In this document: positions 5,741 through 6,235 of the stretch, one piece after another
Position numbering within the stretch: the first letter of the stretch is position 1
How the letters are laid out: each line of letters starts with the position of its first letter
DNA from: Scatomorpha intestinigallinarum
GTDB lineage: Bacteria > Bacillota > Clostridia > Oscillospirales > Oscillospiraceae
Direction of reading: 5' to 3'
Length of the DNA stretch: 6,235 nt
Assembly (NCBI GenBank): GCA_018712225.1
Contig: DVHH01000155.1
Coordinates: 1 to 6,235, forward strand
The notes under the pieces: model-generated
The model's database searches: none
Seen by the model: only the letters and a program-made list of their open reading frames with translations
Told to the model about the DNA's origin: nothing
Translations under genes and position numbers: made by a program

Positions 5741-6235
5741 CACGCCCGCCGTGCTCACCTTCGACACGCACCCGGACACGCTCGTCAAGGGCGTCGAGGT
5801 GCCCCTCATCAACTCGCCCGAGGGCCGCGCGGAGATAATCCGCCGCGTTTTCGGGATTGACAGCGTCATTTTCATCCACTTCAACCGCGCGGTCATGCAG
5901 ATGCCTTGGCAGGACTTCATGGGCTCGCTCGTAAACGAGTTGCACGCCGTCCACGTCGTGGTCGGCTACGACTTCAGCTGCGGCTACCGCGGCGAGGGCA
6001 AGGCGCTCAAGATCGCGGGCTGGTGCTCCGAACACGGCATCGGCTGCGACATTATGGACGCCGTCAAGCTCGACGGCGACGTCGTGAGCTCGACGCGCAT
6101 ACGCAAGCTGATCGCCGATGGCGACATGGAGGAGGCCAACCGGCTGCTCGGCCACCCGCACTGCCTCGTGGACACCGTGCATTACGGCTTCCAGCTCGGC
6201 GGCAAGCTCGGCACTCCGACCATCAATATGCGCTT
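5739..6235 (+). CDS. ribF: Bifunctional riboflavin kinase/FAD synthetase RibF, partial at both ends
   Basis: RibF converts riboflavin to FMN and FMN to FAD in the cytoplasm. The visible 165 or so residues start within the nucleotidyltransferase domain at VTPAVLTFDTHPDTL. They run through VVGYDFSCGYRGEG and the conserved SSTRIR motif (6087-6104), then MEEANRLLGHP, and enter the riboflavin kinase domain at LGGKLGTPTINMR (6195-6233; the TPTIN core corresponds to the family's FPTAN). The frame runs off the window. The first 40 or more residues, including the family's GNFDGVHLGH motif, are missing: before about 5739 the DNA is the isocitrate dehydrogenase gene on the opposite strand. No start codon or ribosome binding site exists at the join. 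Isoleucine is mostly ATC here and arginine is never AGG or AGA, unlike the genes to the left, which suggests a different genome of origin. Confidence 0.85.

Noticed and set aside
5741..6182. N-terminal extension of the isocitrate dehydrogenase frame up to an ATG at 6182
   Set aside because: This translation does not resemble the dehydrogenase N-terminus. The other strand encodes clear RibF motifs over the same bases, so the extension is a shadow.
1..6235. CRISPR array, tRNA or rRNA genes
   Set aside because: I saw no regularly spaced repeats, no tRNA-like cloverleaf signature such as GGTTCGA with flanking stems, and no rRNA core sequence.

Overview
The window looks bacterial and GC-rich. It has Shine-Dalgarno sites, a near-consensus sigma-70 promoter, and a eukaryotic-like kinase with the IKE.FP and SPDN motifs that I associate with Clostridia (Bacillota). 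I would guess a gut-type Clostridium relative, but the phylum is inferred. An unusual trait is heavy use of ATA for isoleucine despite the high GC content.

Region 1 (1-4380, + strand) is a compact two-gene operon. A strong promoter (64-92) drives a 437-residue protein with an Xre-like helix-turn-helix segment (134-1447). After a 23-nt gap comes a 969-residue membrane protein (1471-4380) that fuses a Ser/Thr-type protein kinase domain, a NACHT-type STAND NTPase module, one transmembrane helix and an uncharacterised outward-facing helical domain. This is the most interesting system in the window: a membrane-anchored kinase-NACHT switch with a dedicated DNA-binding-type partner. Its role (signalling, stress response or defence) cannot be settled from the sequence.

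Region 2 (4381-4458) is a short convergent intergenic space. It holds a perfect 14-bp hairpin terminator oriented for the minus-strand gene.

Region 3 (4459-6235) is a mosaic of three housekeeping gene fragments. The first is the C-terminal part of an M20 (ArgE/DapE-type) peptidase on the minus strand (4459 to about 5202). The second is the C-terminal half of a decarboxylating isocitrate dehydrogenase-like enzyme, also minus strand (about 5203-5740). The third is an internal piece of riboflavin kinase/FAD synthetase, RibF, on the plus strand (about 5739 to the window end). Each fragment is clean inside, but all three are cut at abrupt joins with no mobile element nearby. Isoleucine and arginine codon use changes at about 5740. 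I read this as a probable assembly or amplification chimera, at least from about 5200 onward, rather than natural gene order. The kinase-NACHT operon lies upstream of these joins and appears intact.
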